A DNA stretch of 64,000 bases. Origin: Actinoplanes sp. NBC_00393. GTDB lineage: Bacteria; Actinomycetota; Actinomycetes; Mycobacteriales; Micromonosporaceae. How positions within the stretch are numbered: position 1 is the first letter of the stretch; the number at the start of each line of letters is the position of its first letter. Location of the stretch: positions 8,078,501-8,142,500 of the forward strand of contig NZ_CP107942.1 in the NCBI RefSeq assembly GCF_036053395.1, in the 5' to 3' direction. The translations under genes were made by a program, and so were the position numbers. The notes under the pieces are model-generated. The model was not told the DNA's origin and made no database searches. It worked only from the letters and a program-made list of their open reading frames with translations. Shown here one piece after another: positions 7,926 to 15,819 of this stretch.

Positions 7926-8081
7926 CTTGCGAACGCACTTGATGACGAGCATGATAGCTGACAGACACGTACCGACTGCTAACACAGCGTGCCGAAATGT
8001 AAGGCTGCTCGGCCGATGTGCTTGGTTGCCGTCACCTGTCGCCCCCCGACACCCCGCCTCGCCAGATCTAGGAGGCACCAC

Positions 8082-8381
8082 ATGTCGCACTGGAAGGCAT
8101 CCACGCCGACCGTCACCCCGCCGCAGCGTGATCCTGCGGACGTGGCGCCGGCCGAGAGCTACCGCCCGGCCGATCCGGTGTGGGTCTACCGGGACGGCTG
8201 GCGTGCCGGGATCATCGAGGCGGCCTCCCCACGAGCGGTCACGGTGACCTATCGCCCGGGCAGCCACCCCGGCACCGGCGTCGACACCTTCACTGCGCCA
8301 TATGTGACTTCTCGCGCCGACAGCGACCCCGCGCTCGACCAGCGCGGCCTCCATCTGGTCCGACGGAGTCCGCTGGTATGA
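8082..8381 (+). CDS. Conserved hypothetical protein (99 aa)
   Basis: ATG 8082 is preceded by TAGGAGG. The protein has a Pro-rich N-terminal third and a core PVWVYRDGWRAGIIEAASP followed by AVTVTYRPGSHPGTGVDTFT. This looks like a small beta-rich (SH3-like) fold common in Micromonosporaceae near DUF397/XRE genes. No catalytic motif is visible. Its stop overlaps the next ATG (ATGA), so it is coupled to the 61-residue membrane protein. It is transcribed away from the XRE gene. Function unknown. Confidence 0.65.
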   Translation: MSHWKASTPTVTPPQRDPADVAPAESYRPADPVWVYRDGWRAGIIEAASPRAVTVTYRPGSHPGTGVDTFTAPYVTSRADSDPALDQRGLHLVRRSPLV

Positions 8382-8563
8382 CCGGGGCAGTCACGATCTC
8401 AGCAGTGGTGGGCCTCCTGAGCCTCTTCTCCGGCGTGGCCCTGGGGTGGTATTTGCGGCGCACCAACGACTGGTGCCCCACCTGCGGTGAGCAGCTCACC
8501 TGCGGCGCATGCCCGGCCGGAGTGCACTGGCACGAGGAGCCCGCGACCGCGAAAACCTTCTAA
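8378..8563 (+). CDS. Small membrane protein with a CxxC zinc-ribbon-like tail
   Basis: 61 residues: an N-terminal helix (ISAVVGLLSLFSGVALGWYL), then RRTNDWCPTCGEQLTCGACP, which places two CxxC pairs (C-P-T-C and C-G-A-C) seven residues apart, as in a metal-binding knuckle, followed by HWHEEP. The protein is probably membrane-anchored with the metal site in the cytoplasm. It overlaps the upstream gene by 4 bp and converges with a 4-bp overlap on the sigma-factor gene. Function unknown. Confidence 0.55.
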   Translation: MTGAVTISAVVGLLSLFSGVALGWYLRRTNDWCPTCGEQLTCGACPAGVHWHEEPATAKTF

Positions 8564-9111
8564 CTCATCCCCGCCAGCAGATATTCGCGCACCTGACCGC
8601 GCGCCTGATGGATCCGTGACTTCACGGTTCCCTCCGGGATGCCGAGTTGCTCGGCGATCTCCCGATAGTCCAGCTGGCAGATGTCACGCAGCACCATCGG
8701 CGCGACCAGTTCCGCCTTGCGGGCCTCGAGCCGTTCCAGAGCGTCGAGCAGGTCGAGCCGGGATCCGGCGATCACGCTGGTGGTTCGCGGGTCGGCCACG
8801 TCGACCGGCGGCGTCTCGTGCGCCTGCTCCGCCGCACGCCGCTTGAGAGTTCGGTACGTCTGCCGCGCGCTGTTGGCGATCACGACGTGCAGCCAGGTGC
8901 TGAATTTCGCACGGCCCTCGAAGCCGCCGATGTTCCGGGCCACCTGCATCAGGACGTCCTGACAGGCCTCTTCAGCGTCCTGATAGCACGGTAGGAAGCG
9001 GGCGCACCGACGGAGCACTTGCGGACGGATCGCCGCCAGCAGGTCCTCCAGCGCGTGCCGATCACCGCCGGCAGCCCGTCGGGCAAGCTCTTCCTGCTGC
9101 TCATCCCGCAT
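8560..9111 (-). CDS. RNA polymerase sigma factor, sigma-70/ECF type
   Basis: About 183 residues. Region 2 includes the segment EEACQDVLMQVARNIGGFEGRAKFSTWLHVVIAN, and region 4 ends with LDYREIAEQLGIPEGTVKSRIHQAR, a clear sigma-4 helix-turn-helix. The start is taken at ATG 9111, preceded by GGGGGTG; two further starts are in frame at 9123 and 9153. It is divergent from the Ser/Thr kinase gene, 35 bp apart, and a TATTAT/CATAAT element lies between them. No anti-sigma gene is adjacent, so the kinase is a candidate partner. Confidence 0.9.
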   Translation of the reverse strand: MRDEQQEELARRAAGGDRHALEDLLAAIRPQVLRRCARFLPCYQDAEEACQDVLMQVARNIGGFEGRAKFSTWLHVVIANSARQTYRTLKRRAAEQAHETPPVDVADPRTTSVIAGSRLDLLDALERLEARKAELVAPMVLRDICQLDYREIAEQLGIPEGTVKSRIHQARGQVREYLLAGMS

Positions 9112-9146
9112 GATCACCCCCATGAATCCGGGCTCATAATACGGGC

Positions 9147-10493
9147 GTGTCAACGCTTCCCAAGATTGGTCGGTACCAGGTCGTCGAACGGCTGGGCTCC
9201 GGCGCTTTCGCCACGGTGTGGCTCGCCGAGGACGACGTCCTGGAGTCCCGGGTGGCGATCAAGGTGCTGGCCGACAACTGGGCGCATCACCCGGATGTCC
9301 GGGCCCGCTTCGAGCAGGAGGCGCAGGTGCTGCGCCGGGCCGACTCGGAGCGCCTGGTCCGGGTGCACGACTTCGGGGAACTGCCGGACGGGCGTCCGTA
9401 CCAGGTGATGACGTATGCGGCCGGTGGCACCCTGGCCGACCGTCTCGAGCACGGTCCGCTGCCGGTCCGCGTCGCACTGCGCATCGCGGCCGAGATCGCC
9501 CAGGCCGTTACGGTTCTGCACGAGTCCGGCGTTCTGCACCGCGATCTCAAGCCGTCGAATGTCCTTTTTGACACAGTGCGTGGTCACGAGCGGGTGCTGG
9601 TGGCGGATCTCGGGCTCGCCAAGTCGATCGCGCAGGCCTCGGGGTTCACCGTGGTGGCCGGCACGCCCGGCTACATGGCGCCGGAGCAGCAACTGCCGGG
9701 TGGCGGTCTGGACGTGCGCGCCGATGTGCACGCGATCGGCGCGATGACGTACCAGATGCTGACCGGCCGGACGCCCGGCGCCGGCGCGGTGCCGCCCTCG
9801 AAGCTGCGGCCCGGCGTCTCCCGCGAGATCGACCGGATCGTGTTGCGCGCCCTCGACCCGGATCGGAAACGTCGCTGGCCGACCACCGACGCGCTCGCCG
9901 AGGCCCTGGACCAGGCGATCGATCCTCGCCCGTCCCGTAGGCGCCGGGCGCTGCGCTGGCTCGGCCGGTCGGTCGGCGTTGCTGTCGCGGTCGCCGCCAC
10001 AGCGGCCGCCGGCGGCGCGATCAACCCCCAAGGCACACCCCAGGATTGGGTACGGGTATTCGACCAGTCCTCGACAGTTTCCGTCGCTGTGCCCGCCGAC
10101 TGGGCGCGCCAGGTCAAGGGCAGCGGCTGGGATCCGGCCGCCGTCGGCCTACCGTCGAGCACCCAGCGTGGCCTATTGGTCGGCGCTGATCTGGAGTCGT
10201 GGACCGCTCCGGGAAACGACCAGCCGGGTGTCTTCGCCGGCCTGACCGGCCCGGCCGTCGGAGCGAAGCTTCCCGCGCACCCCGACTGTGTTCGTGCTCC
10301 CGACCGCCCGGCTCGCCTCGCCGGGCTGGTCCGGCCGATCGAGCGGTGGACCGACTGCGCGGGATCGTCGGTCTCCTACAGCGAGACGCTGCTCAACACC
10401 GGCGGCGGCACCTTGTACGTCCAGATCCGGCAGTCCACCCCCGTAGACCGCACTGACGAGATCCTCCGCACCGTCCGCCTGACGCGGGCCTAG
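9147..10493 (+). CDS. Membrane Ser/Thr protein kinase (PknB-like)
   Basis: 448 residues. Kinase domain at ~8-265: glycine loop GSGAFATV (17-24), lysine in VAIKV (39), HRDLKPSN catalytic loop, metal site DLG in place of DFG, and GTPGYMAPEQ activation segment. After a basic stretch a membrane helix (VGVAVAVAATAAAGGA, ~275-290) leads to an extracellular domain of ~155 residues without PASTA repeats. The GTG start lacks a ribosome site and lies 6 bases after a CATAAT -10 element, so the mRNA may be leaderless. The divergent sigma gene suggests a common signalling unit, but this is only inferred. Confidence 0.92.
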   Translation: MSTLPKIGRYQVVERLGSGAFATVWLAEDDVLESRVAIKVLADNWAHHPDVRARFEQEAQVLRRADSERLVRVHDFGELPDGRPYQVMTYAAGGTLADRLEHGPLPVRVALRIAAEIAQAVTVLHESGVLHRDLKPSNVLFDTVRGHERVLVADLGLAKSIAQASGFTVVAGTPGYMAPEQQLPGGGLDVRADVHAIGAMTYQMLTGRTPGAGAVPPSKLRPGVSREIDRIVLRALDPDRKRRWPTTDALAEALDQAIDPRPSRRRRALRWLGRSVGVAVAVAATAAAGGAINPQGTPQDWVRVFDQSSTVSVAVPADWARQVKGSGWDPAAVGLPSSTQRGLLVGADLESWTAPGNDQPGVFAGLTGPAVGAKLPAHPDCVRAPDRPARLAGLVRPIERWTDCAGSSVSYSETLLNTGGGTLYVQIRQSTPVDRTDEILRTVRLTRA

Positions 10494-11149
10494 CCGATGC
10501 AGCCGGGCTGGCTCTTCAGCTCGATCCAGATGCTCTTGATCTTGTTGTCGTTCGCGAGGCCGAACCCGTAGTTCGCCTTGCTGTTGCCCGGAACGGTCAC
10601 GCGCGACTCGCCGTACTCCCGCTCGCCGACCGTGTCGAACGCCTTCGGGTAGGCGCGCTGCGCCTGCTTGATGGTGCTGCCGATCCGGACTCCCTCCGGC
10701 GTGACCACACCGCTGCGGGCGTGGAGGACGACGATGCCGAGTTCTTCGTTGAAGAAGATGCCTTTCTCGTCGTCCTTCATGGCGAGATCCTGCGCGCAGT
10801 TGCTCGGCAGCGCGTCCGGGTCCACCTTCCGCACCTCGACCAGCCCGGTGGCCAGCAGCGCCTTCCGGCTCATGCCCAACTTGAGCGCGCCCATTCCGTC
10901 CGGGCCGATGACCAGCGAGTTCTCGGCCGGCTCAGTCGTCGTCTTCGCGGTGGCAGTCGCTACCGGCGACGCATCCACGCTCGCGGCCGCCGAACTCGCC
11001 GCCGACGGGCTCGCCGCCGCGCTCGGCGACTCGGTCACGCCCGCGGCCGGGGCGGCCGCACCCGCGACCTGCTCAGGCCCGGAGGTGCAGCCGGTGGCGA
11101 CCAGCGCCAGGCCGAGGATCGCGCCGAGGAACGGAATCGTGCGTCGCAT
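10490..11149 (-). CDS. Hypothetical secreted lipoprotein
   Basis: A ~219-residue precursor. The signal sequence MRRTIPFLGAILGLALVATGC ends in a lipobox (VATG|C). An Ala/Ser-rich linker to residue ~80 is followed by a globular domain containing LVIGPDGMGALKLGMSRKALLATG, a pattern seen in small actinobacterial lipoproteins. ATG 11149 is chosen over ATG 11170 because AGAAGAGA precedes it and it starts a standard signal peptide. The stop overlaps the kinase stop by 4 bp (convergent). Function unknown. The 11,150-11,374 stretch upstream holds only its presumed promoter. Confidence 0.75.
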   Translation of the reverse strand: MRRTIPFLGAILGLALVATGCTSGPEQVAGAAAPAAGVTESPSAAASPSAASSAAASVDASPVATATAKTTTEPAENSLVIGPDGMGALKLGMSRKALLATGLVEVRKVDPDALPSNCAQDLAMKDDEKGIFFNEELGIVVLHARSGVVTPEGVRIGSTIKQAQRAYPKAFDTVGEREYGESRVTVPGNSKANYGFGLANDNKIKSIWIELKSQPGCIG

Positions 11150-11374
11150 CGTGGTGTCTCTTCTCTGCATCTCTCGTGCTCTGTCAGATAGTGCGATGCA
11201 GAGGTTCCAGACCTGGTTCTGGATTGGAGATCACGAGTGGGTAACGGCGTGGACCTCGACCACTGATCGCCCCCGGCGGTCGCGGCTGCGGCCGGGAGGC
11301 GTGCTTGATCGCGCTGGTAGAGCGGTGCAGGTGTGGATTCGGTGGGACCCGCCACTCGTAGAAATATCGGTTTA

Positions 11375-12360
11375 GAGCGACCGGCAATAGGTTTCACCTG
11401 AGCCGGCGGGTGGTGGGTCTGGTGTCCCAGCGGTAGAGCGTGCGGGCTCGTTGGATGAGTTGACGGATCGTGACGATCGCGGCGGCGAGGTACAGGTAGA
11501 AGTCGATGATCTGGGCGTTGCGGTCGGTGCAGCGGCGGATCTTGCCGAAGCCGTTCATCCACGAGTTCGTCCGCTCGACCACCCAGCGTTTGCCGATCTG
11601 GATCGGGGCGGGCACGCCCTTGCGGGCGATCTGGGCGTCGAAGCCGATCTCGTCGAGCAGTTCCCGGCTGCGTTTGCTGTCGTAACCACGATCCAGGTGG
11701 GCAGTGACCTGCTCAGGCCAGTAGTAACGGAGCTGGGTGCTGCACGCTTGGAAGGTGTCGCGCAGCAGCGGCGAGTCGTGCCGGTTCGCCGGGGCGCCGA
11801 CGATCCCGAGCGGGATCCCGTAGCCGTCCACACCGGTCGAGCGCTTCATGCCGCCCTTGCCGCGGTCGACAGGAGACCGGCCGGCCCGGTCACCGCCGCA
11901 CGGCGCTTTCGTGATCGCGCCGTCGGCGCTGACGTCGGCCAGATCCAGGCCGATCATCCGGTCATAGGCATCCAGGGCCAACTCATGGACCTGTTCACCG
12001 AGACCGGCAGCGGCCCACGCCCGCAGACGGCGGCGGATGGTCCGATCCGAACAGGCAGCCGACGCGACGCGTTCATAGCCGGAGCCGTGAACCAGAGCCG
12101 CGATGACATCGCTCGAACACCACCCGGTCCGGGATCCGGCGGCGGTGGCAGCCCAGCGGATGCGACGGATCGAACTCGGGTCGTTCAGGCCACAGCGCGG
12201 CGAACTGGACCCAGACAGGTTCGAACAACGAAGATGGCAGCGCAGGCACGGGACTCCATCGGTCACGAAGCGTAGAGAACTCCGATGATCAATGGACCCG
12301 TGCCTGTTCGCTGCTCGCAGGCCCCGCATGTCCGGATCTTGGACCTATCGCCGGACGCTC
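11375..12360. mobile_element. IS5-family insertion sequence (986 bp)
   Basis: Terminal inverted repeats match at 16 of the first 18 bases: GAGCGACCGGCAATAGGT at 11375 and, inverted, GAGCGTCCGGCGATAGGT at 12360. The element is flanked by a 3-bp TTA duplication (11372-11374 and 12361-12363), as expected for the IS5 IS427/IS1031 type. It carries one transposase gene, which appears frameshifted. It inserted at the stop codon of the LLM/FAD gene; the duplicated TTA keeps that stop (TAA on the minus strand). Confidence 0.85.
11394..12249 (-). pseudogene. IS5-family DDE transposase, probably frameshifted
   Basis: The C-terminal ~240 residues form an intact DDE catalytic region: D in VSADGAITKAPCGG, D in AHLDRGYDSKRSRELL, and E in RWVVERTNSWMNGFGKIRRC. 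The expected N-terminus (LFEPVWVQFAALWPERPEF... to RIPDRVVFE) is in another frame starting at GTG 12249. Removing one base near 12111 joins VVFE directly to DVIAALVHGSGYERV, the family sequence. The gene therefore has a 1-base insertion or, less likely, uses +1 frameshifting. The single long frame that extends to 12329 does not resemble the family at its start. Confidence 0.75.
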
Positions 12361-14565
12361 TTAAATGATGTTGAAGTTGTCTCTGAAGAGGTTTTGCGGG
12401 TCGTAGCGGTGCTTGAGCGCGCGGAGGCGGGTGAGGGTTGCCGGCGGCCACGCTTCGGTGATGCGCTCGGGGCTCTGGTCGGTCTCGAAGGAGAGGTAGA
12501 GGCCGCGGAAATGCGGGGCGAGGTCGTGCCAAGCGCGGTCCAGCAAGGCTTTTGATCCGCCGAAGGCGACGACCGAGAAGTTGGCGGCGCGGTGGGCGTA
12601 GGCGGTGGCTTCGGAGGGGACGTCGGCGACGGCGCCGCCCACCGAGCGGACCTGAAAGAAGTAGACCGTGCCGGACGTGATCAGCTTGGCCGCAGCGGCG
12701 CAGAACTCCGGGGTCAGGTGGTCGATCAGGCCGGATCGGACCGCCGGTTCGCCCTGGCCGTCGTGCGGGGCGTCGGGGACGTTCATCACTCCGGCGTACG
12801 GTACTAATTGGACCTGCTGCTGCAGAAGCGGCGCTACGCCGGCGATCGGGGTGAAACGGTCGATGATCGTGTCCGGGTCGGCGGAGTCGACGACGCCGTA
12901 GATCTGCGCCAGAGCGTGGCCACGCCGGGGCGGGCCCATGATCAGGTTGGTGGTCACGTCGCGCGGAGCGGCCTCCATCGCGGCGCCCCAACTCTCCAGC
13001 AGGCCGGCGCCGTCGGCGGCGTCGAGGACGAACTGCCCGAAACCCACCGGCCCGACCTCGTCGACCTCGAACTCGAAGGCGGTGACTACCCCGAAGTTCG
13101 CGCCCGCGCCGCGGATCGCCCAGAACAGGTCGGCGTTCTCGTTCGCGTCGGCGCGGAGCCGGGTGCCGTCGGCGAGGACGAGTTCGGCGGCGCGCATCCG
13201 GTCGATCGTGAGGCCGTGTTCCCGGGCCAGCCAGCCGATGCCGCCGGCGGTGGCGAGCCCGCCGACCCCGACGCCGCCGTAGTCGCCGCTGCTCAGCGCC
13301 CAGCCGTGCGGCGCGAGTGCCGCGGCGACGTCCTTCCAGCGGGCGCCGGCCTCGATGCGGACCAGGCGGCTCCCTGCATCGAGGACCTCGATGGAGTTGA
13401 GCTTTGCGACGTCGATGACGATGCCGCCATCGTTTGTCGAGCGGCCGCTGATGCCGTGCCCACCGCTGCGGACCGCCAGCGGAACCTCCTGGTCGCGGGC
13501 GAACGCGACGGCCGCGACCACCTCGTCGACGGTCCGCGGCTGCAGTACCAGGCCGGGTGCGCCGCCGCGGAGATAGGTGGAGCGGACCCGGGCGTACTCG
13601 AAGTCGCCGGGCTCGATCGCCACGGCAGCGAGTTCGGCCGGCAGGCCGTCGTAGTCGATGCCGTCGCGGCGCTTCGCCAGCGCGGCCGCGGGACGCATCA
13701 CCTCGGTGCTGCGCCGGCCCACCGCGGCGCGTACGGCCGGGATCACCTCGGTCGCGAAAAGTTCCAGTTCGTCCGGGTCGTCCGAGCCGAGGATGAACGT
13801 GCCGATCCCGTGGTCCAGGGCGAACGGGACCAACTCGTCGACCCACTGGGCGGCGGACTTGGCCGGGTCGCCGAAGACGTTCAGGAGCCGGCGGATCTCG
13901 CGCGGATCCCGTCCGGCGGCTCGGGCTGCCTCGTCGATGATCTCGTTGCCGGTCTCCAGCGCGCCGGGCTTGAGGTAGGAGAGGGACGGCAGCCAGCCGT
14001 CGGCCTTCGCTCCGACCAGGCGGAGCATGCGCGGGCCGTACGCCCCGACCCAGATCGGGACCTGGTGTGCCGGCGCCGGACCGCGTTTCGCGCCGGTCAG
14101 CCGGAAATAGGTGCCGCCGTAGCGCAGCTGGGCCCGTTCGTCGGTGCGCCACAACTCGCGGATCACGTCGATCGCCTCGCTGAGCTGGTCCACCGACTCG
14201 CCCGGCGAGCGCCGGGTGACACCCATCGCCTCCATGGCGTCCCAGAAACCACCGGCACCGAGGCCGAGCGCGAGCCGGCCTCCGGAGAGAAGGTCCAGGC
14301 CGGCAGCCGCGCGGGCCAGCACAGGAGCAGGGCGCATCGGTACGTTGAGCACGTTGCCCGCCAGACCGATCCGCTCGGTCCGGGCGGCCACCCAGGTCAA
14401 CAGGGTCCAGGTGTCGAGGAAGCCCGGCTGATACGGATGGTCCTGGAAAGTGACCAGGTCATAGCCGAGTTCCTCGCTGAGGCGGGCCCGTTCGACGACC
14501 GCCTGCGGGTCGGCGTTGGAGGGGGTCAGGAAGGTCCCGAACTGCAGCGGGTGGCCGTAATCCAC
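12361..14565 (-). CDS. LLM flavin monooxygenase fused to FAD-binding oxidoreductase
   Basis: 734 residues with two enzymes in one chain. Residues ~1-275 form a luciferase-like TIM barrel of the FMN/F420 type (FGTFLTPSN, LVTFQDHPYQPGFLDTWTLL, LGLGAGGFWDAMEAMG). Residues ~310-734 form a PP-loop/BBE FAD enzyme: VLQPRTVDEVVAAVAFAR, AVRSGGHGISGRST, GLATAGGIGWLAREHGLTID, and the C-terminal RYDPQNLFRDNFNI. The GGHG histidine commonly carries the covalent flavin. The GTG start lies 6 bases after TACGAT, so it is probably leaderless. The stop codon is the TTA target duplicate of the adjacent IS. Substrate unknown; the fusion suggests two consecutive oxidations. Confidence 0.9.
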   Translation of the reverse strand: MDYGHPLQFGTFLTPSNADPQAVVERARLSEELGYDLVTFQDHPYQPGFLDTWTLLTWVAARTERIGLAGNVLNVPMRPAPVLARAAAGLDLLSGGRLALGLGAGGFWDAMEAMGVTRRSPGESVDQLSEAIDVIRELWRTDERAQLRYGGTYFRLTGAKRGPAPAHQVPIWVGAYGPRMLRLVGAKADGWLPSLSYLKPGALETGNEIIDEAARAAGRDPREIRRLLNVFGDPAKSAAQWVDELVPFALDHGIGTFILGSDDPDELELFATEVIPAVRAAVGRRSTEVMRPAAALAKRRDGIDYDGLPAELAAVAIEPGDFEYARVRSTYLRGGAPGLVLQPRTVDEVVAAVAFARDQEVPLAVRSGGHGISGRSTNDGGIVIDVAKLNSIEVLDAGSRLVRIEAGARWKDVAAALAPHGWALSSGDYGGVGVGGLATAGGIGWLAREHGLTIDRMRAAELVLADGTRLRADANENADLFWAIRGAGANFGVVTAFEFEVDEVGPVGFGQFVLDAADGAGLLESWGAAMEAAPRDVTTNLIMGPPRRGHALAQIYGVVDSADPDTIIDRFTPIAGVAPLLQQQVQLVPYAGVMNVPDAPHDGQGEPAVRSGLIDHLTPEFCAAAAKLITSGTVYFFQVRSVGGAVADVPSEATAYAHRAANFSVVAFGGSKALLDRAWHDLAPHFRGLYLSFETDQSPERITEAWPPATLTRLRALKHRYDPQNLFRDNFNII

Positions 14566-14568
14566 CCG

Positions 14569-14596
14569 TTGATCGTAGTGCTCCTGCCGGTAGGCT
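14569..14596 (+). promoter_or_regulatory. Rightward promoter in the LLM/nitroreductase divergent region
   Basis: TTGATC (14569-14574), 16 bases, then TAGGCT (14591-14596), with an ATG 8 bases further on. The leftward -10 element for the LLM gene (TACGAT on the minus strand, 14577-14572) overlaps the -35 element, so the two promoters must compete. Only 39 bases separate the two start codons. Confidence 0.55.
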
Positions 14597-14604
14597 TGAT
14601 CGCT

Positions 14605-14847
14605 ATGACAGCGGCGGAGAAGGCGCCTCTGACCTGCTGTGAGCGTGATGCGGCACGTGCCGCAGGTCTTCCCACCGAGCCCGGGCCTGTTCGACGTTCA
14701 CGAGGCCAACGAGGAACTGACGCGGAGTTCTTCCCGGACGGCCGGTTCCGGTCGCTCGCGGTGGTCAACCTCGGTCACCCCGGGGAGCGGCCTTGGCGGG
14801 ATCGGCTGCCGCGGCTGTCTCCGGAGACCACGGTGCAGTGGGCCTGA
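14605..14847 (+). pseudogene. Nitroreductase (RutE-like) remnant
   Basis: An 80-codon frame whose second half TDAEFFPDGRFRSLAVVNLG and then GERPWRDRLPRLSPE matches the C-terminal end of malonic-semialdehyde-reductase-like nitroreductases, which are normally ~195 residues. The middle (ARAAGLPTEPGP...) fits the preceding helix, but the Gly-Phe-Asp turn expected there appears in another frame (GLFDVHEANEEL), so at least one frameshift plus a large internal deletion is likely. It still follows a good promoter. It could instead be a real 80-residue protein. Confidence 0.5.
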
Positions 14848-14854
14848 CCCTTTT

Positions 14855-14880
14855 CGGCCCGGCGGCATGCCGCCGGGCCG
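14855..14880. terminator. Hairpin between nitroreductase remnant and purC
   Basis: A perfect palindrome (12-bp arms, CGGCCCGGCGGC...) with AT at the centre. On the purC strand it is followed by AAAAGGG; on the other strand it is preceded by TTTT. It is placed to end both convergent transcripts. Confidence 0.7.
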
Positions 14881-14886
14881 GTTCCT

Positions 14887-15726
14887 TCATCGCCAGCGGT
14901 CGCCCGTCAGGCGTTCGTAGACCTCGATGTACCTGTTGCGGGTGGCTTCGACCACCTCGTCCGGAATCTCCGGGCCGGGCGCGGTCCGGTTCCATTCGGC
15001 GAGCCCCGCCGACCAGTCCCGCAGGAACTGCTTGTCGAGGTAGCGCGGCACACTGCCCGGCTTCCATTCGTCCGCGCCCCAGAACCGAGACGAGTCCGGC
15101 GTAAGCACCTCGTCCCCAAGCTTCAACCGGCCGTCCGTACCGTGCCCGACCTCGATCTTCGTGTCGGCGATGATGATGCCCTTGCCGGCCGCGATCTCAG
15201 ACCCCCGCCGGTACACCTCGAGCGTCACCCGGCGCAGCTCCTCGGCCAGGTCCTTCCCCACCCGCTCCTGCGTCTCCTCGAACGTCAACGGCGCGTCGTG
15301 CCCGCCACCGACCGGCTCCTTGGTGCTAGGCGTGAAGATCGGCTCGGGCAGCTTGGCCGCCTCGACCAGCCCTTCCGGCAGCGGATTGCCGGAAACGGCC
15401 CGGTCCCGCTCGTAATCCTTGAGCCCCGAGCCGGCCAGATAGCCGCGCGCGATGCACTCCACCATGACCATCTCCAGGCGCTCACACCGAATGGCCCGGC
15501 CGGCAAACTCCGCCGGCACATCGGTGGCGGAGATGACGTGGTTGGGGATCACGTCGGCGAGCTGGTCGAACCACCAGAGGGAGAGCTGGGTGAGGATCTT
15601 GCCCTTGTCCGGGATGGGCGTGGGCAGGATGACGTCATAGATCGAGATCCGGTCGGAGGTGACCAGGAGGAGGTCGTCGCCGTCGGCATAGACGTCCCGG
15701 ACCTTGCCGGAGTGCAGGAGCTTCAC
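14887..15726 (-). CDS. purC: Phosphoribosylaminoimidazole-succinocarboxamide synthase
   Basis: A 279-residue SAICAR synthetase of de novo purine synthesis. It joins CAIR and aspartate using ATP. Family marks in order: HSGKVRDVY near the N-terminus, SDRISIYDVILPTPIPDKG, CERLEMVMVECIARGYLAGSG, GIIIADTKIEVG and the end RYIEVYERLTGDRW. GTG 15726 is preceded by GAGGGGA; an in-frame extension to 16059 would run through the neighbouring gene and is rejected. No other pur gene is adjacent in this window. Confidence 0.96.
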   Translation of the reverse strand: MKLLHSGKVRDVYADGDDLLLVTSDRISIYDVILPTPIPDKGKILTQLSLWWFDQLADVIPNHVISATDVPAEFAGRAIRCERLEMVMVECIARGYLAGSGLKDYERDRAVSGNPLPEGLVEAAKLPEPIFTPSTKEPVGGGHDAPLTFEETQERVGKDLAEELRRVTLEVYRRGSEIAAGKGIIIADTKIEVGHGTDGRLKLGDEVLTPDSSRFWGADEWKPGSVPRYLDKQFLRDWSAGLAEWNRTAPGPEIPDEVVEATRNRYIEVYERLTGDRWR

Positions 15727-15819
15727 AGCTTCCCCTCGGGTGTGGTGGTAGGCGTGCGGTTTCACGCTATCGAACCCCGCCCCTCCGCCAGACGTCGCCC
15801 GATCCGGCAGACTGACCCG

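Noticed and set aside
7795..7968. In-frame N-terminal extension of the XRE regulator
   Set aside because: It only translates the promoter and the 22-bp palindrome; the GTG at 7794 has its own ribosome site and starts the homologous part.
12808..14847. Long open frame on the plus strand antisense to the LLM/FAD gene
   Set aside because: It mirrors the third-codon pattern of the real gene and shows no domain. Only its last 80 codons were kept, as a nitroreductase remnant.
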